Source of the DNA: Ruegeria_C sp041537925
GTDB taxonomy: Bacteria; Pseudomonadota; Alphaproteobacteria; Rhodobacterales; Rhodobacteraceae
Assembly (NCBI RefSeq): GCF_041537925.1
Contig: NZ_JBGOSH010000009.1
Span: 142,615 to 206,614, forward strand
DNA: 64,000 bases
Direction: 5' to 3'
The translations under genes and the position numbers were made by a program. Each line of letters opens with the position of its first letter. Position 1 is the stretch's first letter. Positions 1 to 7,723 of this stretch are shown piece after piece. Below the pieces are notes generated by a model. It saw only the letters and a list, made by a program, of their open reading frames with translations. It searched no databases and was not told the origin of the DNA.

Positions 1-732
1 GGTGTGCACGCTTTGGAAGACGCCAATTTCATCCTCAAGAAGGGGGAACATGTGGCGATCATGGGCGATAACGGCGCGGGCAAATCAACTTTTGTCCGCC
101 AGATCACCGGGGTCGAACAGCGCACACGCGGCACGGTCGTCTTCGACGGTCACGAGGTTGATTTCAAAGGCCCGCTTGAGGCCCGCGAGGCCGGCATCGA
201 AACCGTGTTCCAGACGCTGGCCCTGGCTGACCACCTAGACGTGCCAGACAACCTTTTCCTGGGTCGCGAAAAGACCATGTGGAACTGGCTGGGCCCATTC
301 CGGCGGCTGGATTACAAGGCGATGCGCGCAGATACGATGGCAGCGCTGGAAAAGACCGGCGTCAAAATCCCCAACATCCGCAACACCATCCAGAATATGT
401 CGGGCGGTCAGCGGCAATGTGTGGCGATCGCGCGCACGGCCAGTTTTCATTCCAAGCTGACCATCATGGACGAGCCGACCGCAGCGCTTGGTGTTCAGGA
501 AACGGCTCAGGTTGAAAACATCGTCCGCACCCTCAAGAAGGCGGGTGAGCCGTTGATCCTGGTCAGTCACAACATGCGGCAGGTCTTCGATCTGGTGGAC
601 CGCATCATCGTGTTCCGCCGGGGCCGTATCTGCGCCAATCTCGACATCAAGAACGAGAGCTTTACCGGCGAAGACGTGGTCAGCTACATCACCGGCGCCA
701 AGACCGGCGCGGAATATGAAGGAGTGGCATGA
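1..732 (+). CDS. Sugar ABC transporter ATP-binding protein (5' end outside window)
   Basis: ATPase subunit of a carbohydrate importer of the ribose/fructose (CUT2) type, with a single nucleotide-binding domain. Visible motifs are a Walker A (GDNGAGKST, about residue 21 from the GTG at position 4), the signature MSGGQRQ, Walker B IMDEPTAAL and the H-loop SHN. The frame is open to the first base of the window, and family members have a few residues before the aromatic A-loop region, so the true start probably lies upstream; the GTG at 4 is only the first start-like codon inside the window. It overlaps the next gene by an ATGA junction. Substrate cannot be told from the sequence; the downstream LacI-type regulator fits a sugar or polyol uptake locus. 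Confidence 0.85.
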   Translation, partial: GVHALEDANFILKKGEHVAIMGDNGAGKSTFVRQITGVEQRTRGTVVFDGHEVDFKGPLEAREAGIETVFQTLALADHLDVPDNLFLGREKTMWNWLGPFRRLDYKAMRADTMAALEKTGVKIPNIRNTIQNMSGGQRQCVAIARTASFHSKLTIMDEPTAALGVQETAQVENIVRTLKKAGEPLILVSHNMRQVFDLVDRIIVFRRGRICANLDIKNESFTGEDVVSYITGAKTGAEYEGVA

Positions 733-929
733 AAAAGCTCATCGACCTGCAGGACCCGTTCTTTGAACCGCTCTGGATCCGCATCACGGTGGTTGCAGTG
801 GCGGCGGGATGGGGCCTGGTTGAGCTGAGCGCAGGCGCAATCTTCTGGGCCGCGGTCTTTCTCGGGTTCGCGGCTATATGCGCCTGGCGATTTGCCTCCA
901 TTAACTATGGCGACAAACCGGAAGACTAG
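729..929 (+). CDS. Small two-helix membrane protein (DUF3329-like)
   Basis: A 66-residue protein with two hydrophobic segments (about residues 19-36 and 37-54) after a short amphipathic start, MKKLIDLQDPFFEPLWIR. It overlaps the stop of the ABC ATPase gene by 4 bp and ends 5 bp before the LacI-type regulator, so it is very likely co-transcribed and translationally coupled. Similar small proteins next to sugar transporters in Rhodobacterales are, as far as I recall, labelled DUF3329; I could not check this. Function is unknown. A membrane role linked to the transporter is only inferred from position. Confidence 0.65.
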   Translation: MKKLIDLQDPFFEPLWIRITVVAVAAGWGLVELSAGAIFWAAVFLGFAAICAWRFASINYGDKPED

Positions 930-934
930 GGGGT

Positions 935-1933
935 ATGGCCGTTACACTCAAAGATGTCGCGGAACTGGCTGGCGTGTCACGCTCGGCGGTGTCGCGCACT
1001 TTTACCGAGGGTGCATCGGTTTCGGCCAAGACCCGCAACAAGGTTATGAAGGCGGCGTCGGATCTGGGGTTTAGCCCGAATGCACTGGCTTCATCCCTGA
1101 CCACGGGCCGGACCAAAATGATCGGCCTGGTTTCGAACAACTTCCACAACCCGATCTTTCTTGAAGTTTTTGACCTGTTCACGCGCGGTCTTCAGGACCG
1201 GGGGTTGCGGCCGCTTCTCGTCAATCTGACTGATGAAACTGACCCTGAGGCATCCGTGCGCATGCTGCGCCAGTATTCAGTCGATGGCGTGATCGTCGCT
1301 TCGTCGACCCTGCCGCCAGGTTTTGCCACCGCCTTTCGCGAGGCCGGTCTGCCGGTGGTGCATTCCTTTGGCCGCCATACCAGATTACCTTCTGTGGACA
1401 TTCTGGGGATCGACAATATCGCCGCCGGACGGCTTGCCGCGCGAACCCTGATCGACCGGGGATATACCGAGCTCGGGTTTCTTGGCGGGCCTGCGGATGC
1501 AACCTCGACCATCGACCGCGAAAAGGGGTTCCTGCAAGAGATCGAGGCACACCCAGGCGTGTCCGTCACCTCGAGCTTCGCCGAGAATTACTCCTTTGAT
1601 GCGGGACTCGATGGCATGCGGGACCTTCTGACGGGAGAATTGGCCCAAGCCTATTTCTGTGGTGATGACGTTCTGTCTATCGGTGCGCTGGCAGCATTGC
1701 AGGGCGCGGGGTTGCGGGTGCCTCAGGATATCGGGTTGCTGGGTCTGAACGATATGGAAATGGCCGCCTGGGCCAACATCAACCTGACCACGATCCACAA
1801 CCCCTTCCCCGAGATCATCGCCGCGTCGATCGATCTTGTTGCGACACTGGCCGAAGGAGGAACGCCGCCGCCCGAGGCCCGGTTGTTCGACTGCCACGTG
1901 GTTGAACGCGGCACATTGCGTCCCGCGTCCTGA
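935..1933 (+). CDS. LacI-family transcriptional regulator
   Basis: A 332-residue repressor of the LacI/GalR family. The N-terminal helix-turn-helix is clear (VTLKDVAELAGVSRSAVSRTF, residues 3-23), followed by the hinge helix region (SPNALASSLTTGRT) and a periplasmic-binding-like effector domain from about residue 60 to the end, containing the usual DGVIV and GLLGLND-type strands. It lies directly after the sugar transporter genes on the same strand, so local control of that transporter in response to its sugar is the likely job. It ends 17 bp before the convergent fliP stop codon. No operator could be located, because the transporter promoter lies outside the window. Confidence 0.9.
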   Translation: MAVTLKDVAELAGVSRSAVSRTFTEGASVSAKTRNKVMKAASDLGFSPNALASSLTTGRTKMIGLVSNNFHNPIFLEVFDLFTRGLQDRGLRPLLVNLTDETDPEASVRMLRQYSVDGVIVASSTLPPGFATAFREAGLPVVHSFGRHTRLPSVDILGIDNIAAGRLAARTLIDRGYTELGFLGGPADATSTIDREKGFLQEIEAHPGVSVTSSFAENYSFDAGLDGMRDLLTGELAQAYFCGDDVLSIGALAALQGAGLRVPQDIGLLGLNDMEMAAWANINLTTIHNPFPEIIAASIDLVATLAEGGTPPPEARLFDCHVVERGTLRPAS

Positions 1934-1950
1934 TAGCCGCCCAAATTAAA

Positions 1951-2688
1951 CTATGGCGCATAGCTGCGGACCAACGCGGCCGCAATCAGCGACCAGCCAT
2001 CGGCGACGACGAAGAAGGCCAGCTTGAACGGCAGCGCGACCGAGGCCGGCGGCACCATCATCATCCCCATCGACATCAGCACCGCTGCAACCACCAGATC
2101 GATGATCAGAAACGGCATGAAGACCAGAAACCCGATCTGAAAAGCCCGCGCGATTTCAGACAGCATGAAAGAGGGGATCAGCACCGACAGGGCGGCATCC
2201 GGCGTCGGGGCGTCGGCCTCGACCTCAGGCCTGAGCGCCGCGAGTGTCTGAAAGGTCTCGGGATCAATCCGTGCCGCCATAAAACCCCGGAACGGGTCGA
2301 TCGCGCGCTGCAGGGCAGGCTCGACCTCCAACTTTTCGTCGATCAACGGTTGGATGCCGTTTTGCCATGCGTCGGTGAACACCGGCTCCATCACGAAATA
2401 GGTCAGGAACAGGGCCAGGCTGACGATCAGCATATTCGGTGGCGATTGCTGCAGCCCGATGCCCTGCCGCAGGATGGCCAGCACGGTGACCAGAAACGGA
2501 AAGCAGGTGATCATGATCGCTAGCCCCGGCGCGATGCTGAGCACCGTGATTAGCAGGATCAGTTGGATCGTACGCCCCGAAACCGACCCACCCTCGCCCA
2601 ATGAGACCGAGATTTCCTGCGCCGCCGCCTGACCTGCCAGCAGGGTTCCGAACATTACGGCCAGCAGGACGAGCTTGCGTGTTGTCAT
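1951..2688 (-). CDS. fliP: Flagellar type III export gate protein FliP
   Basis: A core membrane subunit of the flagellar protein export gate; FliP, FliQ and FliR form the helical gate through which rod, hook and filament subunits pass. The 245-residue length is typical. It starts with a cleavable signal-like segment (MTTRKLVLLAVMFGTLLAGQ) and has strongly hydrophobic segments around residues 42-75, 85-105, 185-210 and 215-240, including the family strings TCFPFLVTVLAILRQGIG and SPPNMLIVSLALFLTYFVM. The ATG overlaps the fliN stop by 4 bp. It is the last gene of the minus-strand block fliF-fliH-fliN-fliP. Confidence 0.95.
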   Translation of the reverse strand: MTTRKLVLLAVMFGTLLAGQAAAQEISVSLGEGGSVSGRTIQLILLITVLSIAPGLAIMITCFPFLVTVLAILRQGIGLQQSPPNMLIVSLALFLTYFVMEPVFTDAWQNGIQPLIDEKLEVEPALQRAIDPFRGFMAARIDPETFQTLAALRPEVEADAPTPDAALSVLIPSFMLSEIARAFQIGFLVFMPFLIIDLVVAAVLMSMGMMMVPPASVALPFKLAFFVVADGWSLIAAALVRSYAP

Positions 2689-2972
2689 TTCTTGCCGTCC
2701 GGGACGGTGACGATCTCTATCACCCTGACAGCCAGCCGCCCGTCCTGATCGCCCTCCAGCTCTTCGAGATGGCCGCGCGCGACCAACTGGTCGCCGACAA
2801 ACAGCTCGACCGGGTCTTCAACCCGTTTGTCGAGCGTCAGAATGGCGTTCTCGCCCAGTCCGATCAGATCCCGCACCAGCGGGCGGGCGCGCCCGACCGA
2901 CACGGTGATCTCGACCGGGACCGAGGTGAATGGCCCAGAGAAATCGGGCTTGGTGGCGTGGGTTTCATCCAT
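2685..2972 (-). CDS. fliN: Flagellar motor switch protein FliN
   Basis: The C-ring component FliN, here 95 residues, near the lower end for the family and consisting mostly of the SpoA/FliN C-terminal domain. Recognisable parts are VPVEITVSVGRARPLVRDLIGLGENAILTL-type sequence in the first half (residues 18-47) and the VELFVGDQLVARGHL hairpin. I chose the ATG at 2972: residues encoded further upstream are antisense-looking and overlap fliH, whereas this start gives an 8-bp overlap with the fliH stop. FliM and FliG, its partners in the switch, are not encoded in the window. Confidence 0.9.
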   Translation of the reverse strand: MDETHATKPDFSGPFTSVPVEITVSVGRARPLVRDLIGLGENAILTLDKRVEDPVELFVGDQLVARGHLEELEGDQDGRLAVRVIEIVTVPDGKK

Positions 2973-3564
2973 GTTTCGTCTCCGTCTTTGCATGATGCAG
3001 GAAGGCTTCTGTCGCTTCGGAAATGGCGTCCAGTAGGGCGGTGCAGTCCAACTCGCGCTCGTCCCCGCCAATGCGCAGGCTGGCTTGCCCGGGCAGCAGC
3101 GACGCGTCTTCGATCATCTTGACCGGAAACGAGAACTCGGCCTCCAGAACGGACGTAAGTGACTCGGCCACGCCGGTGGGAACGGCTATGATCGCGGGCT
3201 GCCCGGCCTGATCGCGCGCCATCTCGGTCAATTGCGCGACGATGCGGGGGACGAAACTTCGCTCGACGGTATCGGGCAGGACAGTGTCCATCAGGCTTTG
3301 GAACATCGGTTCCAGCGACGCTACCATTTGCTGCAGCGCCTCCTGATAGGTGAAGCCTAGATCCTGCAGCGATTGGACCAGATCGGCGGAAATGCGGCTC
3401 TGTTCGGCGGTTTGCGCGGCATCCGCCTCATTAAGGCCGGCGGCATAACCCTGTTCGAAAGCCGCACGGCTGAGATCCTCAAGCTGTTGCGGGGTCAGCA
3501 ATTGCACCGCCCCTTCAGGGGAAGGGTTCTGGTCGAAATCCTCAAGCAGATGGGCGATGGACAT
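2965..3564 (-). CDS. fliH: FliH-like flagellar assembly protein
   Basis: A 199-residue acidic protein. Position between fliF and fliN and the pattern of an N-terminal alpha-helical region (AAFEQGYAAGLNEADA, a FliH-type GxxxG-like helix) followed by a C-terminal FliH/HrpE/YscL-like domain support a FliH assignment. FliH dimers bind and restrain the export ATPase FliI and dock it at the C ring. Sequence is poorly conserved in this family, so the assignment depends partly on synteny. The start ATG overlaps the fliF stop by one base and the stop lies inside fliN, showing tight coupling. Confidence 0.75.
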   Translation of the reverse strand: MSIAHLLEDFDQNPSPEGAVQLLTPQQLEDLSRAAFEQGYAAGLNEADAAQTAEQSRISADLVQSLQDLGFTYQEALQQMVASLEPMFQSLMDTVLPDTVERSFVPRIVAQLTEMARDQAGQPAIIAVPTGVAESLTSVLEAEFSFPVKMIEDASLLPGQASLRIGGDERELDCTALLDAISEATEAFLHHAKTETKHG

Positions 3565-5177
3565 CAGGCGTTCCCCCGGCTTTCCTCCAGCCAGCTACGC
3601 AGGATCTCGACCGATTCATCCTGACGGTCGCCCACCAGCTCGCGCAAACGATCAACCGGCTTGTCGGCCTGAGTGGGCAAGGCCGAAACCGCCTGACCCT
3701 GTGCCGGTTCAAGCGCTGCCTGGGCTGTTCCCGGTGGCGCGTCTGCGGCATGGACCTCTCCGGACAGTGCGGGCAGATCGGCGGTGTCAGATGCACCCGG
3801 CTCGGGGCTCAGCGCCAATTGCGGTAGCGACGATGCGGCACTGCTGGTCAGGATGGGACGGATGACAAAGGCGCCAAGCCCCAACAGCACCAGGGTTAGG
3901 AACGCCATCTGGATCAATGGCATCGTCCGCAGCCCTAGGCCTTGCAGGAAGGACGGCGCGACCGCTTCGGTTCCCTCAGGGGCAGGGACGGGTAGTTGCA
4001 TCGACTTGATCGTTATGACGTCACCACGTTCGGTGTCGAAACCCACCGCCGAGGCCACAAGCTCACGCATGGCCTCAAGTTCATTCTCAGGCCGCGGCGC
4101 GCTGGTGAGCGCCCCGTCCGCGCCGGTGGTCACAGTCTCATTGACGAGAACTGCCACGCTGAGCCGCTTGATCGCGCCGGGCAAGCGAAGGATTTCGGTT
4201 TCGGTTTCGGAAACTTCGTAATTCACCCGCTCGCGCGTGGAATTAGCCAGCGACTTGGACGAATCCTCGCCACCGGCATCCCCATCAGGCAGGTTCGAGG
4301 CAACGGTGACGTCATTTGATTGATTAGAAGCCGAGTCCGAGCGCTCTTCGAGGTCGGTGCTGATGGCGACGCGCCCGCTTGGATCGAAGCGCCGTTCGCG
4401 CACCGATTCCTGTTTGGTCACTGTGTCGACGCTGACCTCGACCACCGCGTTGCCACGTCCGACGCGCGCTTCGATCAGCCGCAACACGCGTTCGCGCAAC
4501 CGGTCGGCGCGGGCATCGGAGGCGTCGGATTGCGAGGCAGTCTCGACCTCTCCGATCAGCCCGCCCGCCGCGTCGATCACTGCGACGTCGTCCACGTTCA
4601 GACCGTTGACCGCCGAGGCAACAAGGTAGCGAATTGCATCCGCCTGGCCGAGTTGGACCTTGGCGTTCGCCGAGGTGATGAACACCGATGCCGTCGTCTT
4701 GGCATCGCGCCGGAACGGCTCACCCATATTGTTGGCGATATGCACACGGGCCTGCGCGACATGCGGCCCAGCGACAAGGGTGCGGGCCAGTTCACCCTCT
4801 TTGGCGCGCCAATACGCGGCGTCGAACATGCGCGACGTCGTGCCGAACCCGTTCAGCGAATCAAGCAGTTCATACCCACGCCCGCCATTGGCAGGCAGTC
4901 CCTCGCTGGCCAGTGTCAGGCGCAGCTGGTCGCGCCGGTCAGACGCCACATAGATAGCGCCGGCCTTGACCTCATAAGGCACGCCCTCTTGTTCAAGGGC
5001 GCGCACAACCTCACCTGCCGCGCCGGTTTCAAGGTCGGCATAAAGCAGCGCCATCGACGGCGTTATGCTGATTCGGACCAGCCCGAAAATGGTGACGGCC
5101 ATCGCGACAATGGCCGCGATCGCCAATATTTGCTTTCGTTTGTTGAGACCCGCCCAGACGCTTCCGATCTGCTGCAC
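3564..5177 (-). CDS. fliF: Flagellar MS-ring protein FliF
   Basis: The 537-residue MS-ring protein, the inner-membrane base on which the flagellum is built. An N-terminal transmembrane helix (about residues 18-37) is followed by the ring-building YscJ-like domain with the family strings SMALLYADLETGAAGEVV and GRGYELLD, a long periplasmic region, and a second transmembrane helix around residues 430-450 before a cytoplasmic tail that binds FliG. It leads the minus-strand operon fliF-fliH-fliN-fliP, divergent from fliL with a 119-bp promoter region between them. Confidence 0.95.
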   Translation of the reverse strand: MQQIGSVWAGLNKRKQILAIAAIVAMAVTIFGLVRISITPSMALLYADLETGAAGEVVRALEQEGVPYEVKAGAIYVASDRRDQLRLTLASEGLPANGGRGYELLDSLNGFGTTSRMFDAAYWRAKEGELARTLVAGPHVAQARVHIANNMGEPFRRDAKTTASVFITSANAKVQLGQADAIRYLVASAVNGLNVDDVAVIDAAGGLIGEVETASQSDASDARADRLRERVLRLIEARVGRGNAVVEVSVDTVTKQESVRERRFDPSGRVAISTDLEERSDSASNQSNDVTVASNLPDGDAGGEDSSKSLANSTRERVNYEVSETETEILRLPGAIKRLSVAVLVNETVTTGADGALTSAPRPENELEAMRELVASAVGFDTERGDVITIKSMQLPVPAPEGTEAVAPSFLQGLGLRTMPLIQMAFLTLVLLGLGAFVIRPILTSSAASSLPQLALSPEPGASDTADLPALSGEVHAADAPPGTAQAALEPAQGQAVSALPTQADKPVDRLRELVGDRQDESVEILRSWLEESRGNA

Positions 5178-5235
5178 CTTATCCTCCGTTTGCCGACATC
5201 CTGTCTGGCTCGCCCTCCGTTATTACGGGCGGCGC

Positions 5236-5250
5236 TTAACATTCGGTTAG
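5236..5250. promoter_or_regulatory. CtrA-type binding site between fliF and fliL
   Basis: The divergent fliF/fliL promoter region (5178-5296) contains TTAA at 5236-5239 and TTAG at 5247-5250 separated by exactly 7 bp, one mismatch from the CtrA full-site TTAA-N7-TTAA. CtrA is a known activator of flagellar genes in Rhodobacterales. The same region has a short inverted repeat ATTGTT/AACAAT around 5267-5281. Binding is inferred, not shown. Confidence 0.5.
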
Positions 5251-5296
5251 TCCCTGAGCGGGTATGGATTGTTGCGAACAATTCGGGAACTGACCT

Positions 5297-5803
5297 ATGA
5301 CCGACGTCACCGCGGAAGACACGGAAGAACCAACGAAGCCCGGAAAGATGGGACTCGTGATGGCCGTCCTGTTGGCCGTTGTTGGCGCGGGCACCGGTTT
5401 TTTTCTGGCCAGCTCCGGAAAGGTTCCGTTGCTCGGTGGGAAAAAAACCGAACAGGCCCATGTTGAAGCAGCAGGCCACGTGTCAAAGAGTTATGCGGAC
5501 GTGAAGGTCGTCTTTGTCGACCTGCCGCCGGTTCTCATTTCGCTCGAAAGCAAGCGCGGCACCCGGCATTTGCGGTTTCACGCGCAGGTCGAGGTCGAAA
5601 CCAAGTACCAGACCGACGTCGAAGCGATCATTCCGCGCATCGTCAACGTGATGAACAGCTACCTCAGGGCGCTTTCGCTCGCCGAACTGCAGGACCCGCT
5701 GGCCTTGCCCCGACTGCGCGCGCAACTGCTGCGCCGCCTGTCGATCGTCAGCGGCGAAGGGCGGGTCCGGGACCTGCTCGTTATGGAATTCATCTTGAAT
5801 TAG
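5297..5803 (+). CDS. fliL: Flagellar basal body-associated protein FliL
   Basis: A 168-residue single-pass membrane protein: a short cytoplasmic N-terminus (MTDVTAEDTEEPTKPGK), a transmembrane helix at about residues 19-38 and a periplasmic FliL domain (VFVDLPPVLISLESKRGTR-type strand through to the C-terminal ELLVMEFILN-like end). FliL surrounds the MotAB stator and raises torque. It heads the plus-strand block that continues with stator-associated genes and motA. A second, divergent FliL-type protein is encoded at 15037-15531, so the two may have separate roles. Confidence 0.9.
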   Translation: MTDVTAEDTEEPTKPGKMGLVMAVLLAVVGAGTGFFLASSGKVPLLGGKKTEQAHVEAAGHVSKSYADVKVVFVDLPPVLISLESKRGTRHLRFHAQVEVETKYQTDVEAIIPRIVNVMNSYLRALSLAELQDPLALPRLRAQLLRRLSIVSGEGRVRDLLVMEFILN

Positions 5804-5812
5804 GAGGGACAG

Positions 5813-6217
5813 TTGCAGGTATTTGCCGATATTCTACTGGCCACCGGTGCATTTGGCGCAGGGTTTTATTGTTTCATTCTGTCGCGACGGCTGAAGCGGT
5901 TCAGCGATCTCGAAAAGGGGGTTGGGGGTGCGGTCGCGGTCCTGTCTGCTCAGGTCGAGGATCTGACCAAGACCGTGGATGCGGCCCGCGCCGCTGCCGG
6001 GGCCACCGGTGCAAAGCTGCAGGAGTTGACCCGCAAATCCGAATCGGTCGCGCATCGGCTGGAGCTTTTGATCGCATCGTTCCAAGACGTTGCGCCAGCC
6101 GAGGACACACCAAAGCCACCGCACGTTCCGTCGCCGTCACCGAATGGCAAACAAGCGCCCGCTCCGGGGCTAATGTTTCAGCGCAATGCGCAGGGTGTTG
6201 ATGAGGCCGCGCAATGA
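5813..6217 (+). CDS. Membrane-anchored coiled-coil protein of flagellar cluster
   Basis: A 134-residue protein not confidently assigned to a named flagellar family. The start is a TTG preceded by an AGGAGGG Shine-Dalgarno. It has one transmembrane helix near the N-terminus (about residues 4-21), then a heptad-rich helical stretch (about residues 27-87, including LSAQVEDLTKTVDAARAA) and a proline-rich tail. Position between fliL and the motE-like gene, with its stop overlapping the next start, points to a basal-body or stator-linked role. It may correspond to the DUF6468 family often seen here in alphaproteobacteria; that is from memory and unverified. Confidence 0.7.
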   Translation: MQVFADILLATGAFGAGFYCFILSRRLKRFSDLEKGVGGAVAVLSAQVEDLTKTVDAARAAAGATGAKLQELTRKSESVAHRLELLIASFQDVAPAEDTPKPPHVPSPSPNGKQAPAPGLMFQRNAQGVDEAAQ

Positions 6218-6822
6218 CGGTGCTCGTTGATGCAGGGGTGGACACGCGCCGCACCCGAGTCGGGACGTTGCTTTTGCTCATGCTGTTCCTTTTGGGTTCT
6301 GCAGCGATACGAATGGGTCTGCATGCGGGCCCGGCTATCGCGCGCGAGAACATTGCGGAAGAGATGGAAGGTGAGACCTCTGGGTCCAATACAGCTCCTG
6401 AACTCGCCGCGCAGGCGCACCTAAAGCCGGTGCTCGCCGCATTTGACGAGCGCGAGGTCCGAATCGAGCGGCGTGAAATGCTGCTGGAGGACCGGTTGAA
6501 AGCGCTGGAAATCGCAGAGCGCGCTATCGAGGCAAGGCTTGTCGAACTGACCGCCGCCGAAGCGGCATTGCGCCAGACGCTGGCGCTGGCAGATGGCGCC
6601 GCCGAAGGCGATCTAGGCATACTGACCGAGGTCTACCAGAACATGAAACCAAAGGAGACCGCCGCCCTCTTCGAAGAGATGGATCCCGCCTTTGCGGCTG
6701 GCTTCTTGGCCCGGATGACGCCCGAAACTGCGGCAAAAGTGATGTCTGGGCTCAGCCCGACGGCGGCCTATACGATCAGTGTCGTCCTTGCCAGCCGTAA
6801 CACATCCGTCCCCAAAAAATGA
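6214..6822 (+). CDS. MotE-like protein with MgtE N-domain-like C-terminus
   Basis: A 202-residue protein with an N-terminal transmembrane helix (about residues 17-37), a charged coiled coil (about residues 70-125) and a C-terminal helical domain with the MgtE intracellular-domain pattern (TEVYQNMKPKETAALFEEMD ... MTPETAAKVMSGLSP). This architecture matches the MotE family, which in rhizobia is a periplasmic chaperone for the stator-linked protein MotC. Here it lies just before motA and two genes before a large exported helical-repeat protein. The start overlaps the preceding stop. Family placement is by domain pattern; the partner is inferred. Confidence 0.75.
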   Translation: MTVLVDAGVDTRRTRVGTLLLLMLFLLGSAAIRMGLHAGPAIARENIAEEMEGETSGSNTAPELAAQAHLKPVLAAFDEREVRIERREMLLEDRLKALEIAERAIEARLVELTAAEAALRQTLALADGAAEGDLGILTEVYQNMKPKETAALFEEMDPAFAAGFLARMTPETAAKVMSGLSPTAAYTISVVLASRNTSVPKK

Positions 6823-6853
6823 CACGCAAGATGTACAAGATCGGAGGTTTCGC

Positions 6854-7723
6854 ATGATTGGTATTCTTGGAATCGTCATCATCTTTGCGATGGTTTTTGG
6901 CGGGTACCTTGCCGCGGGCGGCAAGATGACCATCATTCTCAAATCGCTCCCGTTCGAGATGATGATGATCGGCGGCGCCGCGACTGGCGCCTTTCTGATA
7001 AGCAATGACAAATGGGGAATCAAACACACGCTCAAGGACCTTGCCAAAGTGTTCAAGGGCGTCAAATGGAAGCCCGAGGATTACCGTGAACTGCTCTGTC
7101 TGCTATTTGCCCTGATCCGGATCGCAAAGCAGAGCCCGATCGATCTTGAGCAGCATATCGAAGACCCGCAATCATCGGCGTTGTTCTCGAAATACCCGAA
7201 GATTCAGGCCGACAGCGAGGCTGTCGCGCTTATCTGCGACACGCTCCGCTCGGCCTCGATGAACTATGACGATCCGCATCAGGTCGAGGAGGTTCTTGAA
7301 AAACGGATGGAAGCCAACCTGCACCACGCATTGCATTCAAGCCATGCCTTGCAGACGATGGCTGATGGCCTGCCCGCCCTTGGCATCGTTGCCGCCGTTT
7401 TGGGTGTGATCAAAACCATGGGTTCGATCGATCAGCCGCCCGAGGTTCTGGGAAAGCTGATCGGTGGTGCGCTTGTCGGGACGTTTCTGGGTGTTTTCCT
7501 GGCCTATGGCCTAGTCGGACCCTTTGCCGCGAAGGTCAAAGCGGTGGTCGAAGAAGACAGCCATTTCTACCAGCTGATCCGCGAGGTTCTGGTCGCAAAC
7601 CTGCACAACCACGCAGCAAGCATCTGCATCGAAGTTGGTCGCCAGAACACGCCTGCGCATTACCGCCCCGATTTCGCCGATCTTGAGGAAGCCCTCAAAT
7701 CGATAAAGCAGGAGGCGGCATGA
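6854..7723 (+). CDS. motA: Flagellar motor stator protein MotA
   Basis: The proton-channel stator subunit MotA, 289 residues, with four hydrophobic segments (about residues 1-22, 32-50, 170-190 and 200-222) and a large cytoplasmic loop that contacts FliG. The family strings GGYLAAGGKMTIILKSLPFE and GLPALGIVAAVLGVIKTMGS are present. I chose the ATG at 6854, preceded by GGAGG at 6843-6847, rather than an upstream in-frame codon inside the previous gene. MotB, its obligate partner, is not in the window. The stop overlaps the start of the next gene by an ATGA junction. Confidence 0.95.
   Translation: MIGILGIVIIFAMVFGGYLAAGGKMTIILKSLPFEMMMIGGAATGAFLISNDKWGIKHTLKDLAKVFKGVKWKPEDYRELLCLLFALIRIAKQSPIDLEQHIEDPQSSALFSKYPKIQADSEAVALICDTLRSASMNYDDPHQVEEVLEKRMEANLHHALHSSHALQTMADGLPALGIVAAVLGVIKTMGSIDQPPEVLGKLIGGALVGTFLGVFLAYGLVGPFAAKVKAVVEEDSHFYQLIREVLVANLHNHAASICIEVGRQNTPAHYRPDFADLEEALKSIKQEAA

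Noticed and set aside
4320..5300. Long plus-strand open frame of 326 codons
   Set aside because: It lies wholly antisense to fliF, has no domain pattern, and its amino acid mix (many Arg, His, Asp) is typical of a shadow frame in GC-rich DNA.
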